Assembly (NCBI GenBank): GCA_023935145.1
Contig: CM043701.1
Location: 67,952,317-68,016,316 of the forward strand
Source of the DNA: Bretschneidera sinensis
Taxonomy: Eukaryota; Streptophyta; Magnoliopsida; Brassicales; Akaniaceae
Direction of reading: 5' to 3'
Length of the DNA stretch: 64,000 nucleotides
Shown: positions 1 to 10,374 of the stretch, piece after piece
Position numbering within the stretch: the first letter of the stretch is position 1
How the letters are laid out: each line of letters begins with the position of its first letter
Notes under the pieces: generated by a model
Databases searched by the model: none
The model's input: only the letters and a program-made list of their open reading frames with translations
What the model was told of the DNA's origin: nothing
Position numbers and translations under genes: made by a program

Positions 1-385
1 GCTTGTCTTAGGTTGTTTAGTAGTTAAGGTTAATTAGATCACTTGTTTTCTAATTAATTGCGACTAAGGAGAGATAAAACAGTTCCAATAGTGAATATTC
101 AAAGTGTGAATTGATATATACTTGCATCGATGATCAGTTGCAAAATTTTGATGGTGGATGTTGACTTAGACCAAGGTTTATTCTTTTGCTTGATTTCGAT
201 ACTTCAATTTGAATTGTTCATTAGTTTTTTTTCTTAAAATTATTTTCGTTGTACTCAAATCCCCCCATCCTTGTTCACGCAGCATAAAACTAAGCTAGAT
301 ACTCTTATGGGAACGATCCTTACTCACACTACTACATATATTTTTAGGAGTATAGGTTTTATTTTTGGTTGCCTGTGACAGCACA
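1..385 (+). repeat. 3' end of an unassigned LTR (window edge)
   Basis: This AT-rich stretch has no coding content. Near 310 it has GGGAACGATCC, resembling the GTGGAATCGACC-type block found near the 3' end of the Athila-like LTRs elsewhere in the window. It stops at GACAGCACA (ends 385), a plausible LTR 3' terminus. Gag homology of element A starts abruptly just after it, so the N-terminal third of that gag is missing. I infer a truncated or solo LTR inserted in A gag. Its 5' end, and therefore its target duplication, lies outside the window. The family is not identified. Confidence 0.4.
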
Positions 386-1655
386 CCATGTTCACATTAT
401 GGAATTTGAGGAAGTGGTGGCCACGTTTCATGGCAAGCCTGAAGCTATTAACTCAGTTAAACTGAGGTTTTTTCCTTTTTCTTTGAAGGACAAAGCAAAG
501 AGTTGGCTATACTCTTTGCGGCCGAGGTCCATAGGTTCATGGGAAGAAATGACGCAAGCATTTTTCAATAAATACTTCCCACTTCACAAAACCAATGGTC
601 TGAAAAGACAAATTTCAACCTTTATCCAAAAGGATATCGAGACATTATATCAAGCATGGGAGAGGTGTAAGGATTTGTTAAATATGTGTCCACACTATGG
701 GTACGAGAGTTGGCGTGTAGTTAGTCATTTTTATGAGGGAATTATGAGTAAAGAGCATTAATTCATAGAGATGATGTGCAACGGGGACTTTATACAAAAG
801 GACCCCGATGACACAATTGAGTATCTGAATGACTTGGCTGAGAAGAACCACACTTGGACAGGGCCCAGTGCTATTGAAAGCATAAAGAGAGCAAAACTGG
901 CAAGGATCTACCAACTTAGGGAAGAGGATAGCATGAAATCCAAATTAGAGCGAGTAACTCGAGAGTTAGAGGCACTTAAGACCCAAGATGGTAGACTCAC
1001 GCATAGTGTTGTAAGAGTCGAGTCACAAAGTGCTTGTTTCGTCTGTGGGGGAGTGGAACACTTAGCTCAGGATTGCTCGAATTTTGCAAAGATGAGAGGG
1101 GTTTTTGATGAACAATGTAACGCCTTAGGGATTTACAAGAAGCCTCATAATCCTTTCTCTAGTACATATAATCCTCGTTGGAGTAACCACCCGAACTTTA
1201 GATGGAGGTCTGACTCAAACCAACCCACACACGGACATACACAACCACCTGTGTCATACCCTGCAACCTTATACAATGCACAACCTAATAGAATCCTTTT
1301 AGAGGAAAAATTGAACGCATTTATGGAGTCACAAGGTAAAATTATTCAGAGATGGAAACTACTGTGACACAGGTAACAGAAGAGAACAATGAAATTAAAA
1401 GTCAAATAACTAAGTTAATAAGTTCTCATGCAGTGCAAGAGCGAGGCAAATTCCTATCTCAGCCTCAAATCTCTACTTCAGATTCACAAAATATCACAGA
1501 GGTTAATGCCATAACTACTCGGAGTGGTAATGTGTTAAATGGACCAAGTCAGTCGACAACCACAAGCACCTCTCCAAGCACCGAGGAGAATGCCCCCCAA
1601 AATGAGCCAAATGAAATTTTTTTGGTTCAAGTCCCTTTTACCCAAGTGCCCTGAC
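386..1655 (+). pseudogene. Element A copy 1: gag fragment (Ty3/Athila-like)
   Basis: Decayed gag polyprotein of an Athila-like element, the structural capsid and nucleocapsid protein. The capsid domain (retrotransposon gag family) is readable at about 390-760, with the typical run LKDKAKSWLYSL. A stop at 759-761 is followed in the same frame by the rest of capsid and a CCHC zinc knuckle, CFVCGGVEHLAQDC (C-x2-C-x4-H-x4-C), near 1040-1080, which would bind RNA. A frameshift near 1350 moves the C-terminal Ser/Thr-rich tail into another frame, to about 1650. The first third of gag is absent, replaced by the LTR-like sequence at the window edge. The frame runs into the target site of the solo LTR at 1656 and resumes at 2978. 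It is 60-70% similar by eye to the gag of element E. Confidence 0.8.
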
Positions 1656-2972
1656 TGATAAGTGCTTAAATATTCATATTTAAGCCCCTTAATTTACATG
1701 TGTAAGGTCTTTGTATATACGTTTTAGTCTGTTCTACTTCATTTTGTGTGTTTTACATGTTTTTATAGGTCTTGGAGAAAAAGGAAGCAGTTTTGGCACT
1801 TAAGGGAATAAGCCTGGAAATCCTGGAGCAGCTTCTGGTCAAAGTGCGATCGATCGCACTACTGCATGCGATCGAGTGCACATGCGATCGTTCGCACACA
1901 TGAAGGATTGAGCGTAGCAATGCGATCAAGCGCAAGACGCATGCGATTGAGCGCACATGTACGGGCGTGAACAGTAAACTGCAGAACCCTATTTTGGAAA
2001 TAAAGGAGTTTTGTGTTTTAGGAAAGTTTAGGAATTCATGAGCCTTCTAGGACTACTCAAGCCCTATAAATATACCTGTAAAGCGCACACAAATAATCAC
2101 TTCTTAGATCATTTCTTTTATCTTTTGCTTTTAGCTTGGAGAAGGAAACTGTGGAGGAGAATTGACGACTCTTCTCTCGGGTTTCTTCTTTCCTTTATTT
2201 TTATTATGTATACTTAACTTTTAGTAAGGGCTTGATGGAAGCCCTAATTATGTTTATTCAATAATTAGTATTGGCACCTTTGCAATATTTATGTTGTGTT
2301 GCTTAACTTGATTAATACTTACTTTTATTTAAATTCCTCATATGTATATGTCTGATCAATATGTGCATGTGGTATGGACTTGTTAGTTAGATCAATTTGG
2401 ATGACCAAGTCCTGGGTCTGACATTAGTAACAAAAGATATCCACACCAGATTCTTGGGTTAATCAACATGGGAAACCGGGAGTAGATACCATACCCTAGG
2501 TCCCGTGTGGTTGTCGATTTCCACAGATCCTATGCTCTCTTAAAGGAACAACTCAGTATACACCAGGTTGAATCCCTTGAGAGAGAAAAGAGTTAGAGTA
2601 GATACCATGCCTAACTCATTGCTTAGGGAGATCAATAGCTTAAGGAATAGATACCATGCCCTTAGGTTGACAACCATTAGGTATTCATGACATGAGTAAA
2701 GCATTGGCATACTAATATATTATGGTAGCATAATTAGTAGTGGATATCAAGTCCCTACGCCTTTATCTTTATTATTTTTTCTTTATCATAATCAACTCTT
2801 TTATTATTTCTATCTTTTTTACATTGCGAATATAATTCTAAAAAGAAATTCACCAATCCCTGTGGAGATGATCTTGCTTTCGCACACTATACTACTAAGT
2901 TAACCTTGTGCACTTGCAAGTAAAATGAGTGCGATTATTTACTCATTAATTTAGGTAAATAAACGCGCAACA
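1656..2972 (+). mobile_element. Solo LTR of family D, inserted in A gag-pro
   Basis: Starts TGATAAGTGC and ends GCGCAACA, with a perfect 5-bp target duplication CTGAC at 1651-1655 and 2973-2977. That identifies a clean insertion reduced to a solo LTR, because no internal sequence or second LTR is present between the duplications. U3 carries a run of GCGATCG palindromes (1844-1965). A TATA box CTATAAATA is at about 2064. Several AGATACCAT repeats lie in the transcribed part, and the GTGGAGATGATC block lies near the end. It is about 97% similar by eye to the LTR at 29767-31084, which lies at the same position in the other copy of element A. Confidence 0.93.
1844..1965 (+). promoter_or_regulatory. 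GCGATCG palindrome array in solo LTR U3
   Basis: Begins with the perfect 16-bp palindrome GTGCGATCGATCGCAC (1844-1859), followed by five diverged units of the type GCGATCGAGCGCA. It lies about 100 bp upstream of the TATA box. Position suggests a U3 enhancer or a methylation-dense patch; function is inferred. Confidence 0.7.
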
Positions 2973-2977
2973 CTGAC

Positions 2978-4113
2978 CAAGAGGAAAAAATATGAAAATA
3001 CAAGGTGAGATCCTAGAACATTTGAAATAAGTTAAGATTAACTTACCTTTGCGTCATGTGATTAAACAGGTACCAATCTATGCAAAGGTGATCAAGGATC
3101 TGTGCACCATAAAAAAGAAGCATCAAGTCAAGAAGACTGCATTCTTGATTGAGTAAGTGAGTGCGGTGATTGAGCAAAAGACACCGCCCAAATATAAAGA
3201 CCCAGGGTGTCCCATGATCACCTGTCAAATTGGGACTTATAAGATCGGCCAAGCTTTGCTGGATTTAGGAGCCAGTGTGAACCTAATGCCTTACACTATC
3301 TACCTACAACTGGGTCAAGGAGAGATCAAACCCACATCTGTGGTACTACAGTTGGCCGACCGATCGATTAAGCAACCAAAGGGGATAATCGAAGATGTAT
3401 TGATACAAATAGATAAGTTCTACTATCTTATTGATTTTCTCATTATGGATACTCATTTCGTGGTGGATATGGAGTCTAAAGTTCCAATCATTTTAGGAAG
3501 ACCTTTCCAAGCCCCCTCTAATGCTCTTATTAATTGCAGGAACAGTCTAATGAAGTTATCTTTTGGGAACATGACTCTAGAGGTCAACATTTTCAAAATC
3601 GAAAGACAACCACATAATGATGATGATTGCTATCATACTTATATGATAGACATACAGATCCCAGATGAGGCTCTCATGAGCAAAAATTTAAAATCTTTAT
3701 AGTATCTCCTTTGTATTTTGATTCTGAGAGTTCATTTTATCTTAACGATCTTTTCGATGTTTCTACTATTTCAGGGACAAAGGATAAATGAGAACGAAAA
3801 TGGAAACCAACTTCAAGGAGTTTCCAAAAGATGAAGAGGAACCGAAGCCATCTACTGAGGAGACCCCAAAGGTCGACTTAGCGACGCTACCTGAGGGACT
3901 CAAACATGCATTCTTGGGACCAGGTGATACCTTTCCTATTATTATTTCCTCTATACTAAGTGATTCATAAGAAAAGAAATTGATTGACATGTTAAGTGAG
4001 CATAAAGCTGCATTAGGATGGACAATTGCTAACATTAAAGGTATTAGCCCCTTGATATGTTCCTATCGGATCCATTTAGAGGAAAGCACTAACCCTTATA
4101 GAGACCCCCAGCG
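2978..4113 (+). pseudogene. Element A copy 1: protease and start of RT
   Basis: Continuation of A beyond the solo LTR. The aspartic protease is readable at 3157-3702, with the active-site region LLDLGASVNLMP at about 3257 and the flap-like segment IILGRPF at about 3490. This enzyme would cleave the gag-pol polyprotein. It is followed by the protease-RT linker and the first RT residues (DMLSEHKAALGWTI at about 3985). Stops occur at about 3154 and 3968, and copy 2 has CAA at both places, so both are C-to-T changes. The stop at 3700-3702 is GAG to TAG. RT is cut at 4113-4118 by element E, whose target duplication ATAAC begins there. Copy 2 retains the remainder of pol beyond E (39824 onward); copy 1 does not. 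Confidence 0.85.
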
Positions 4114-4118
4114 ATAAC

Positions 4119-4506
4119 TGATTATGCCCAAAACATACGCGGTTGTTGTAGTACAACTTTGGGGTGTCGATTCCATAGGGAAACAAGATAACTACAAGAG
4201 AAGGTGTGAACCTTAACACAGACGATAAAGATAAAGTGAGAGAATAAAGTATTTTGTGAAAATCATGTAGATAATATGATGGATAGATAACAGGGTTCCG
4301 AGAATCCTCCCTAGTTTCGTTGTCCTATTATATTTCACAATCTACTTTACACAATTGTTTCACTATCAATTTAAGATTCCCTTACTCATTTGGATTTATC
4401 GTTTTGGATTAAAGTTTACACCTTCCTTTATAGTTAACTTGTTTCCCTGCGGAATCGACACCCCAAAGTTGTACTACAATACTGCGTTATATTTTGGGCG
4501 TAATCA
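4119..4506 (+). repeat. Element E copy 1: 388-bp foldback LTR-like unit
   Basis: Begins TGATTATGCCCAAAACAT and ends TTTTGGGCGTAATCA, so the two ends are inverted copies of each other. The left half (to about 4300) is the antisense 3' end of one LTR variant and the right half is the sense 3' end of a second variant. They meet in the near-symmetric sequence around GAGAATCCTCCC. It occupies the 5' LTR position of E, directly upstream of a primer-binding site, but it lacks U3 and a promoter. It is preceded by the target duplication ATAAC (4114-4118). Confidence 0.8.
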
Positions 4507-4511
4507 AATTT

Positions 4512-4529
4512 TACCGTCGTTGCCAGGGA
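4512..4529 (+). promoter_or_regulatory. Degenerate tRNA-Asp primer-binding site (E copy 1)
   Basis: TACCGTCGTTGCCAGGGA, three changes from the tRNA-Asp complement TGGCGCCGTTGCCGGGGA, five bases after the foldback unit. The untranslated leader, with a T-rich tract at 4655-4710, runs to the gag start at 4745. Confidence 0.8.
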
Positions 4530-4744
4530 GACGCGCTTAAGTACAAGGAAGATTGTCAACTTTTGACATGACGGTAGAAGAATTGTAAATAGTTTTTCTT
4601 TTCAGCAGTTGTAAAGGCGGTAACTTCGTTCTTTCTTTTAGCTTGCTGTGTTATTTTTCTTCCTTCTTTTTTTTTTTAAGTTTTGATTTTTTGATTTTTT
4701 TTTTATTCTGTTTTATTGATTTCCTCTCTAAAATCAATTGGTGT

Positions 4745-6489
4745 ATGCTTAGACCGAGAGATTCGCGAGGTAGATTCATTAAGGGACCCGAATTAGAATT
4801 ACCCTTTCCTTCCATGTCCATTAGTGAAACCTCGCCTAGATCAAACCATATTGCACCCCCAAGGGAGAATTTAGAGAATTTTGTTAACATGGCCGATAAC
4901 CATAATGAGAATGTTGCTAGGACACTTCAGGATTACCTCCACCCTACACGCACAGCCACACCATCATACATTATGTTTCCAACCAATACTCGCCAATTAG
5001 AGTTTAAAATAACGATGATACAATTACTCCCTACATTTCATGGCTTGGACAATGAAAACCCATATGTGCACAATTGAGAATTTGAGGAAGTAGTCGCAAC
5101 TTTTCATAGTCAAGATGAAACCGATGACATTGTGAAACTTAAGTTATTTCCTTTCGCTTTAAAGGATAGAGCTAAGAGTTGGCTATACTTACTTAGACCA
5201 CGATCTATTGGGTCATGGACTGAGATGACACAAATTTTCTTTAATAAATACTTTCCCCAACACAAGACTAATGCTTTAAAAAGACAAATCTCCACCTTTG
5301 CACAAAAGGATAGCGAGACTTTGTATTAGTCTTGGGAGAGATTTAAGGAGTTGTTGAGTATGTGTCCTCACCATGGGTATGAGAGTTGGCACTTAGTGAG
5401 CTATTTTTATGAGGGACTTACATATAGAGAGTGCCAATTCGTAGAGATGATGTGTAATGGTGAGTTTTTAGAGAAAGATCCTGATGAGGCCATAGAGTAC
5501 CTCAATGAGCTTGCTGAAAAAGCTCACACTTGGACTAAACTTAGTGCTACTGAAAGCACGAATAGGTCACGACCTATAGGGAACCCAAATGGTGGAATTT
5601 ACCATCTTAGGGAAGAGGATAACCTTACGGCCAAGGTTGAGATGCTCACTAGGGAGCTATATGAATTAAAAACTAAGAGCTTAAAGCCAACACACTTCGC
5701 TAATCATGCAAAGTCTTTGAAACCATGTTTTGTGTATGGCGAGATAGATCATCTCGCCCAAGAGTGTGCTACATTTGCTGATATGGGAGGGATGTATGAG
5801 GAACAATGTAATGCCTTAGGAATGTACACGAAGCTTCATGCACCCTTCTCGAATACCTATAACCCGGGGTGGCATGATCACCCCAATTTCAGCTGGAAAT
5901 CTGAAAACCAGCAGCTTGCACAACCCCCTGCACCATATCTTGAACCATATCATGCACCCCGTGTCTTCTAGGAGTTCTTTAGAAGACACTTTACATGCTT
6001 TTATTGAAGCACAGGGGAAGACTAATCAAAGGCTTGAATCTTTAATTGTGCAGGTTGTTGAAGAGCACAAAGAGATAAAGAGCCAAGTGTCCAAGTTAAT
6101 GAGCTACTTGAGTGTGACTGAGCGAGGTAAGTTCCCTCTCAAGCTCAGTCCACATCTCATGGTCAGCACCTGGTGTAACAGAATGTGAAGGAGGTGAATG
6201 CCATTGAGACAGTAAGTGGTAAGTTATTACACATCCCAACAACGAAAAAGCAGAGGATGTGGATGAAACCCACCAAGCATACGTGATGGACTCATTCATG
6301 GAAAAGGTCCAGCACCTTAATTCATTGGAGTCAACCTTCATCCATGGCTTCCCAAAAGTAGATATCGAGCCAGAATTTGTGGGTGTTACTGATGACATCC
6401 TTGAGGCCTATCCAAAGCATACAAGCACTGAATTTGGCAGTGAAGCAATGGCTGGTGCATTCAACATATGTTTTTCTAGGAGGGAATAA
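4745..6489 (+). pseudogene. Element E copy 1: gag joined to protease-RT linker
   Basis: Gag of an Athila-like non-autonomous element. The start chosen is ATG 4745 (MLRPRDSRGRF), which copy 2 shares. Capsid is at about 4960-5500, with LKDRAKSWLYLLRP near 5160. The zinc knuckle at about 5725-5770 has its second Cys changed to Tyr (CFVYGEIDHLAQEC), whereas copy 2 is intact. In-frame stops are at 5075 and 5327; the second is TAG where copy 2 has CAG. A 1-bp insertion near 5957 and a 1-bp loss near 6140 shift frame. After about 6250 the reading jumps directly to the linker that normally separates protease from RT (LNSLESTF, DDILEAYPKHT) and stops at 6487-6489. Protease, RT, RNase H and integrase are absent. 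A gag-only element of this kind would need pol from a relative. Confidence 0.85.
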
Positions 6490-6494
6490 AAGTG

Positions 6495-6535
6495 TCTGGC
6501 TGAAGACGTAAAACTTAGCGCTCATGGGAGGCAAC
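6495..6535 (+). promoter_or_regulatory. Conserved 40-bp post-coding block (E copy 1)
   Basis: Contains CTGGCTGAAGACGTAAAA followed by TTAGCGCTCATGGGAGGCA, six bases after the stop codon. The same block follows the last ORF in elements B, C, D and E copy 2. Function unknown. Confidence 0.75.
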
Positions 6536-6539
6536 CCAC

Positions 6540-8180
6540 AACATATCCTTTTATTTTTACTGTTTTTCATATTTCTTTTTCTTATTTATTATTATTATTT
6601 TGTTGTTTTCCAGTATTAACTTAGTATTTCTTTTTCAAGGAAAAATATACGAAGCAGTTCAAATAGTGGAGCACAATTTTCAGCTTCTGTGCACCTTTGG
6701 CTACAAAGGGAGTTTCCTTTACTCTTTCTTTTACATTGAGGTCAATGCAATTTTTAAGTTGGGGGTGGAGGAAATGCATCTCTTTGTTTCCATATTCTTT
6801 ATTTCCATACTTTTTTTTCTTTTTCCATTGAACTGCTTGGTGTTAATTTCCTTTTTGTTTGTTTCTAGCATGCTTGGTGTTAGCCTTAGAGTTTATTCAC
6901 ATGTCAATGATATGAGCTTAATTGAGATAACATACAACATTTAGAAGAAGTTAAATCTTGCTTCAGTTTGAATTTATTTAAGCATCAATCTTGACTTGGT
7001 TTGAGACTCTAGTTTGTGGTAAGATTGTATGAATAGTCTAAAGCATCTAGAGAAATTTTATGTGTGATTGCCTTGTATATACTTTTGCGGTCTTGACAAG
7101 CTCTAGAACGTATTTGATAATCATTTGAGGTGAATTCCTAGAATGCACACTACTTAGGATATGATATAGGCCATTTTTGAACCGTTTGAGCCTTTCAAAC
7201 TTACCATTGCTATATTTATCGCTACTCACCTGTTTGAGCGTTTAAAGAATTTGAGCCTTGTTTCTTCTGATAACCCATTTACTACCCTTATGAGCCTAAA
7301 AATATTTTATCCTTACCCTTCTTTTAAAAGAACTTAGTTGTACACATTTGCTGAGAAGCACTTAAGAGGAGTAAAGATGGGAAATATGAAAAACCATAAC
7401 CCAAGTATATTAAAGAAGATAAGTTGGGGGTTGTGGAAAAGAAAAAAATGAAAGAGAAGGTGAATGGTCTTGTGCCAAAATAGAAATGAAAAGAAAAAAA
7501 AGAAGAAGTGAAGGATGGCAAAGAAAGAAGAAAAGAAAGGAAAAGTGGTGACTTATCGAAGATATGCTCTTATAAAAAAAAAATAGTGATTTTTTGAAAG
7601 AAATGCTCAGAAAACAGTTGGAAGAGTTGGGTATTGAAGTAAGGTTATCCAGTGCTTAAAGAGTTGTGTTCTAAACTAAGAGATTAAGCTCTTTTACTTG
7701 TTGAATCCTTCCCGTTCTTTCTTAACCTTTACCTTAGCCTAATGTTACAAGCTTAGTAAAGACCTATTGATCCAATGTAGTGTGATTTTTTCTACAATAG
7801 TGGAGAGTGATTTGAAAATTAAGCCTATGGAGCTTGTTTATGTGATTGATGTCACACAATTTGTTATGTTTTTAGAGGCCAAGACTTGTATTCATGAATT
7901 TTGTGCATAAAATCATCCGGGTGTTCGGATTCATGGATTGTGGTAAGATGGATGTTAAGAGTCGATAACAATTTTAAGATTGATGTTTAGATTATTTTTG
8001 GACTTGGATGAAATTTAATGATTCTATGTGCAATATGTTAAGCGCAATTTTGAGACAAAAACTGAATTACTCTTGGTTTAACACTAACATTGCTTTACTT
8101 TGTTTTGATTCCCACCGTAGAATTCATCTCTTGTTTTTGCTTGAATTGCTAGGGACTAGAAATAAGCTAGTTGGGGGTTG
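6540..8180 (+). other. Element E copy 1: long 3' untranslated region and PPT
   Basis: About 1.6 kb of T-rich non-coding sequence with no conserved reading frame; open frames here are broken in copy 2. It contains three polypurine-like G-tracts: AAGTTGGGGGTGG at about 6754, AAGTTGGGGGTTGTGG at about 7420, and the true one GTTGGGGGTTG ending at 8180, directly before the LTR. A hairpin-like TTGCTA-loop-TAGAAA lies at 8146-8162. An A-rich purine tract occupies about 7430-7600. Confidence 0.75.
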
Positions 8181-8293
8181 TGATGAGAGCATAAAATGCA
8201 TCTTAATCTTACTTATTTGTTAGCATTTTAAGATTGATTTAGGTTTTAACTGCATTTTTATTTGTTAACAACTTTAAAGTGGTATTCTTGGAG
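8181..8293 (+). repeat. Element E copy 1: 3' LTR, truncated after 113 bp
   Basis: Starts TGATGAGAGCATAAAATGC, matching 36241 onward in E copy 2. Identity ends at 8293 (TTCTTGGAG), where copy 2 continues for another 1.4 kb. The next bases here are internal sequence of element D, so 8293/8294 is a recombination breakpoint, not an LTR end. Confidence 0.85.
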
Positions 8294-8744
8294 AACAGGG
8301 TCCAGAGAGTACCCGAGCAGTAGTACTGAAACTGCTGCACTGAAGCTTTTCAACAAATTCATTCAAGGGAGAAGCACCAATGATGGAAGCTCGATATGCT
8401 TGTCTAGATGCTATGGATAGGAAGCTCGATATGCTCATAAATGCCATGATTGCTCGGATTGTCTCACCTAGGCCACAAGCTACACCACTCCAGGTATACG
8501 CTATTTGTAGTCGTTTTGATCACATTACTGAAATTTTCCCTTTATATTCATCTGCAGATCGAAAGCAAGCAAACTATTTGGGACCAAACAACTACAATCC
8601 ATATGCAAATACCTACAATCCTGGATGGCAGAACCACCCCAACTTTGCATGGAACAATCAAAATGCCTTGAACCTTCAAGGGCAGCAAAGGGACTTCCAA
8701 CAAGCAGCTCAATCAATTCCAGAATCAAGAGAGAGTGACCTAGA
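8294..8744 (+). pseudogene. Element D, left part: leader and gag C-terminus
   Basis: The first 80 bases match the untranslated leader of B (CCCGAGCAG and CTGCACTGAAGC, compare 10320-10360). From 8380 a reading frame encodes the C-terminal part of gag. A zinc-knuckle-like CAICSRFDHITEIF (final Cys replaced by Phe) is at about 8500, followed by the tract YNPYANTYNPGWQNHPNFAW near 8600. Most of capsid is deleted. The frame is interrupted at 8744 by element B, whose target duplication CTAGA is here (8740-8744), and resumes at 27907. D is thus a gag-remnant, non-autonomous relative of B. Its own 5' LTR is not in the window, lost at the 8293/8294 breakpoint. Confidence 0.8.
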
Positions 8745-10086
8745 TGATAGGTGCTTAAATATTCATATTTAAGCCCTCTTATTTACATTTATTAGGTCCT
8801 TAGTTATGTTATTTTAGTCCATTTTACTTCATTTGTGTGTTTTACATGTGTTTATAGGGTCTTGGAAGAAAATAAGCAGTTTTGACACTTAAAAGAAGAA
8901 GTCTGGAAATCCTGGAGCAGTCTCTGGTCAAGCTGCGATCGATCGCATCATACACTACGATCAAGCGCACATTGCGATCGTGCGCACACAAGAAAGATTG
9001 AGCGCACACTGCGATCGAGCGCAAGACGTGTGCAATCGAGAGCACATGTACGGGTGTGAATAGTAAACTGTAAGACCCTATTTTGGAAATAAGAGAGTTT
9101 TTATGGTTTAGGAAGTCTAGGGTTTCCTGCACCTTCTAGGACTTCTAAAGCCCTATAAATACACCTATAAAGCATACACAATTCATCACCTTTTAGAGAT
9201 CACTTTTATCTTTTGCTTAAGCTCGGAGTTTTAGGCTTTGGAGAGGATTGACAACCCGTCTCCTTAGTATTCTTCTAGTTTTATATTTCATGCTTAGTTT
9301 ATATATGATGTTTATTTTAGACAGCATGTGTAACTAACTTTCTTATAGGGCTCGATTGAAGCCCTAGTTATGCTTTCTCATATATTTATTCATTGATAAA
9401 TCTTTGCTAATAGCCTTTATTATGTTGCTTAACTTGATTAATGTCTGTGCTTATTTAAATTTCTCATATGTATGTGTATGGCCAGCGTATGCATGTGGTA
9501 TGGACCTGTTAGTTAGATCAATTTGGATGACCGAGTCCTGGGTCTAACATTAGTAACGAGGGATATCTTATCCGGATACCCAGGTTAATCAACATGGGAA
9601 ACCGGGAGTAGATACCATGCCTTAGGTCTCATGTGGTCTTCAATTTCCATAGTACTTATACTTTCTTCAGGAACAACTCAAGCAGATACCATGCTGAACC
9701 CCTTAAGGAAGAAAAGAGTTAGAGTAGATACCATGCCTAACTTGTTGCTTAGGGAGATCAATAGCTTAAGGAGTAGATACCATGCCCTTAGGTTGGCAAC
9801 TAGTAGGTATACATGATAAGGCTAGTGCACTGATACATTATACAATTGGGAAAGTATTACTAGTGGTGGATATCAAAGCCCTATGTCTTTATTATTATCA
9901 CTCACATTCAACAGTTATTTTATTTCTTATTACTTTAAAGAAACTAATTCTAAAAAATGAACTTTACTAGTCCCTGTGGAGATGATCTTGCTTTCGCACA
10001 CTACACTACACTGTCGACCTTGTGCACTTGCAAGTAAAACGAGTGTGGTTATTTGCTTATTTATTTAAGTAGATAAACGCGCAACA
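8745..10086 (+). repeat. Element B 5' LTR
   Basis: TGATAGGTGC to GCGCAACA. U3 has the GCGATCG palindrome array (8934-9045), then a TATA box CTATAAATA at 9153. The R/U5 part carries four AGATACCATGC-type repeats (about 9608, 9683, 9723, 9774) and a GTGGAGATGATC block near 9975. About 85-90% similar by eye to the D LTRs. Confidence 0.92.
8934..9045 (+). promoter_or_regulatory. GCGATCG palindrome array in B 5' LTR
   Basis: Perfect 14-bp palindrome TGCGATCGATCGCA (8934-8947), then four or five diverged units ending near 9045, all upstream of the TATA box at 9153. Confidence 0.7.
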
Positions 10087-10092
10087 AGTTTT

Positions 10093-10110
10093 TGGCGTCG
10101 TTGCCGGGGA
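10093..10110 (+). promoter_or_regulatory. tRNA-Asp primer-binding site of B
   Basis: TGGCGTCGTTGCCGGGGA, one mismatch to the complement of the plant tRNA-Asp 3' end, six bases after the LTR. It would prime minus-strand DNA synthesis. The leader to about 10374 is non-coding; it carries another TGCGATCGATCGCA palindrome at 10269-10282. Confidence 0.88.
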
Positions 10111-10374
10111 TTACACTAAAGTTTCTTTTAGAATTACTTTCGTTTAATCATTATTATTATTATTTTATTTTCTATTTACCATCTTTATTTTTATTTTTCA
10201 TCAAACCCTAATCGATTTCTTTTTTGTTTCAGGTACATCAAACCCTAAATCACACTTTCTATGATACTTGCGATCGATCGCAGCCTTCTGTGCGATCGAG
10301 CGCAAATAGGACAGAGAGTTACCCGAGCAGCAGAGTGAATCGCTGCACTGAAGCCGGTTTGACCTGATTTATGC

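Noticed and set aside
1753..1956. Antisense open frames rich in RSIA/RSI repeats over the LTR palindrome arrays (also 8842-9132, 26657-26947, 29814-30068)
   Set aside because: They are by-products of the GCGATCG/GATCGAGCGCA repeats, lie in U3, and are not conserved as proteins between copies.
4643..4744. N-terminal hydrophobic extension (poly-Phe) upstream of E gag, considered as a signal peptide
   Set aside because: It is a T-rich leader read through; homologous gag proteins start at MLRPRDSRGRF.
6600..6944. Hydrophobic 114-codon frame in the 3' region of E, considered as an env-like membrane protein
   Set aside because: The duplicate copy at 34671-35016 breaks it by frameshift, and its hydrophobicity follows from T-rich DNA.
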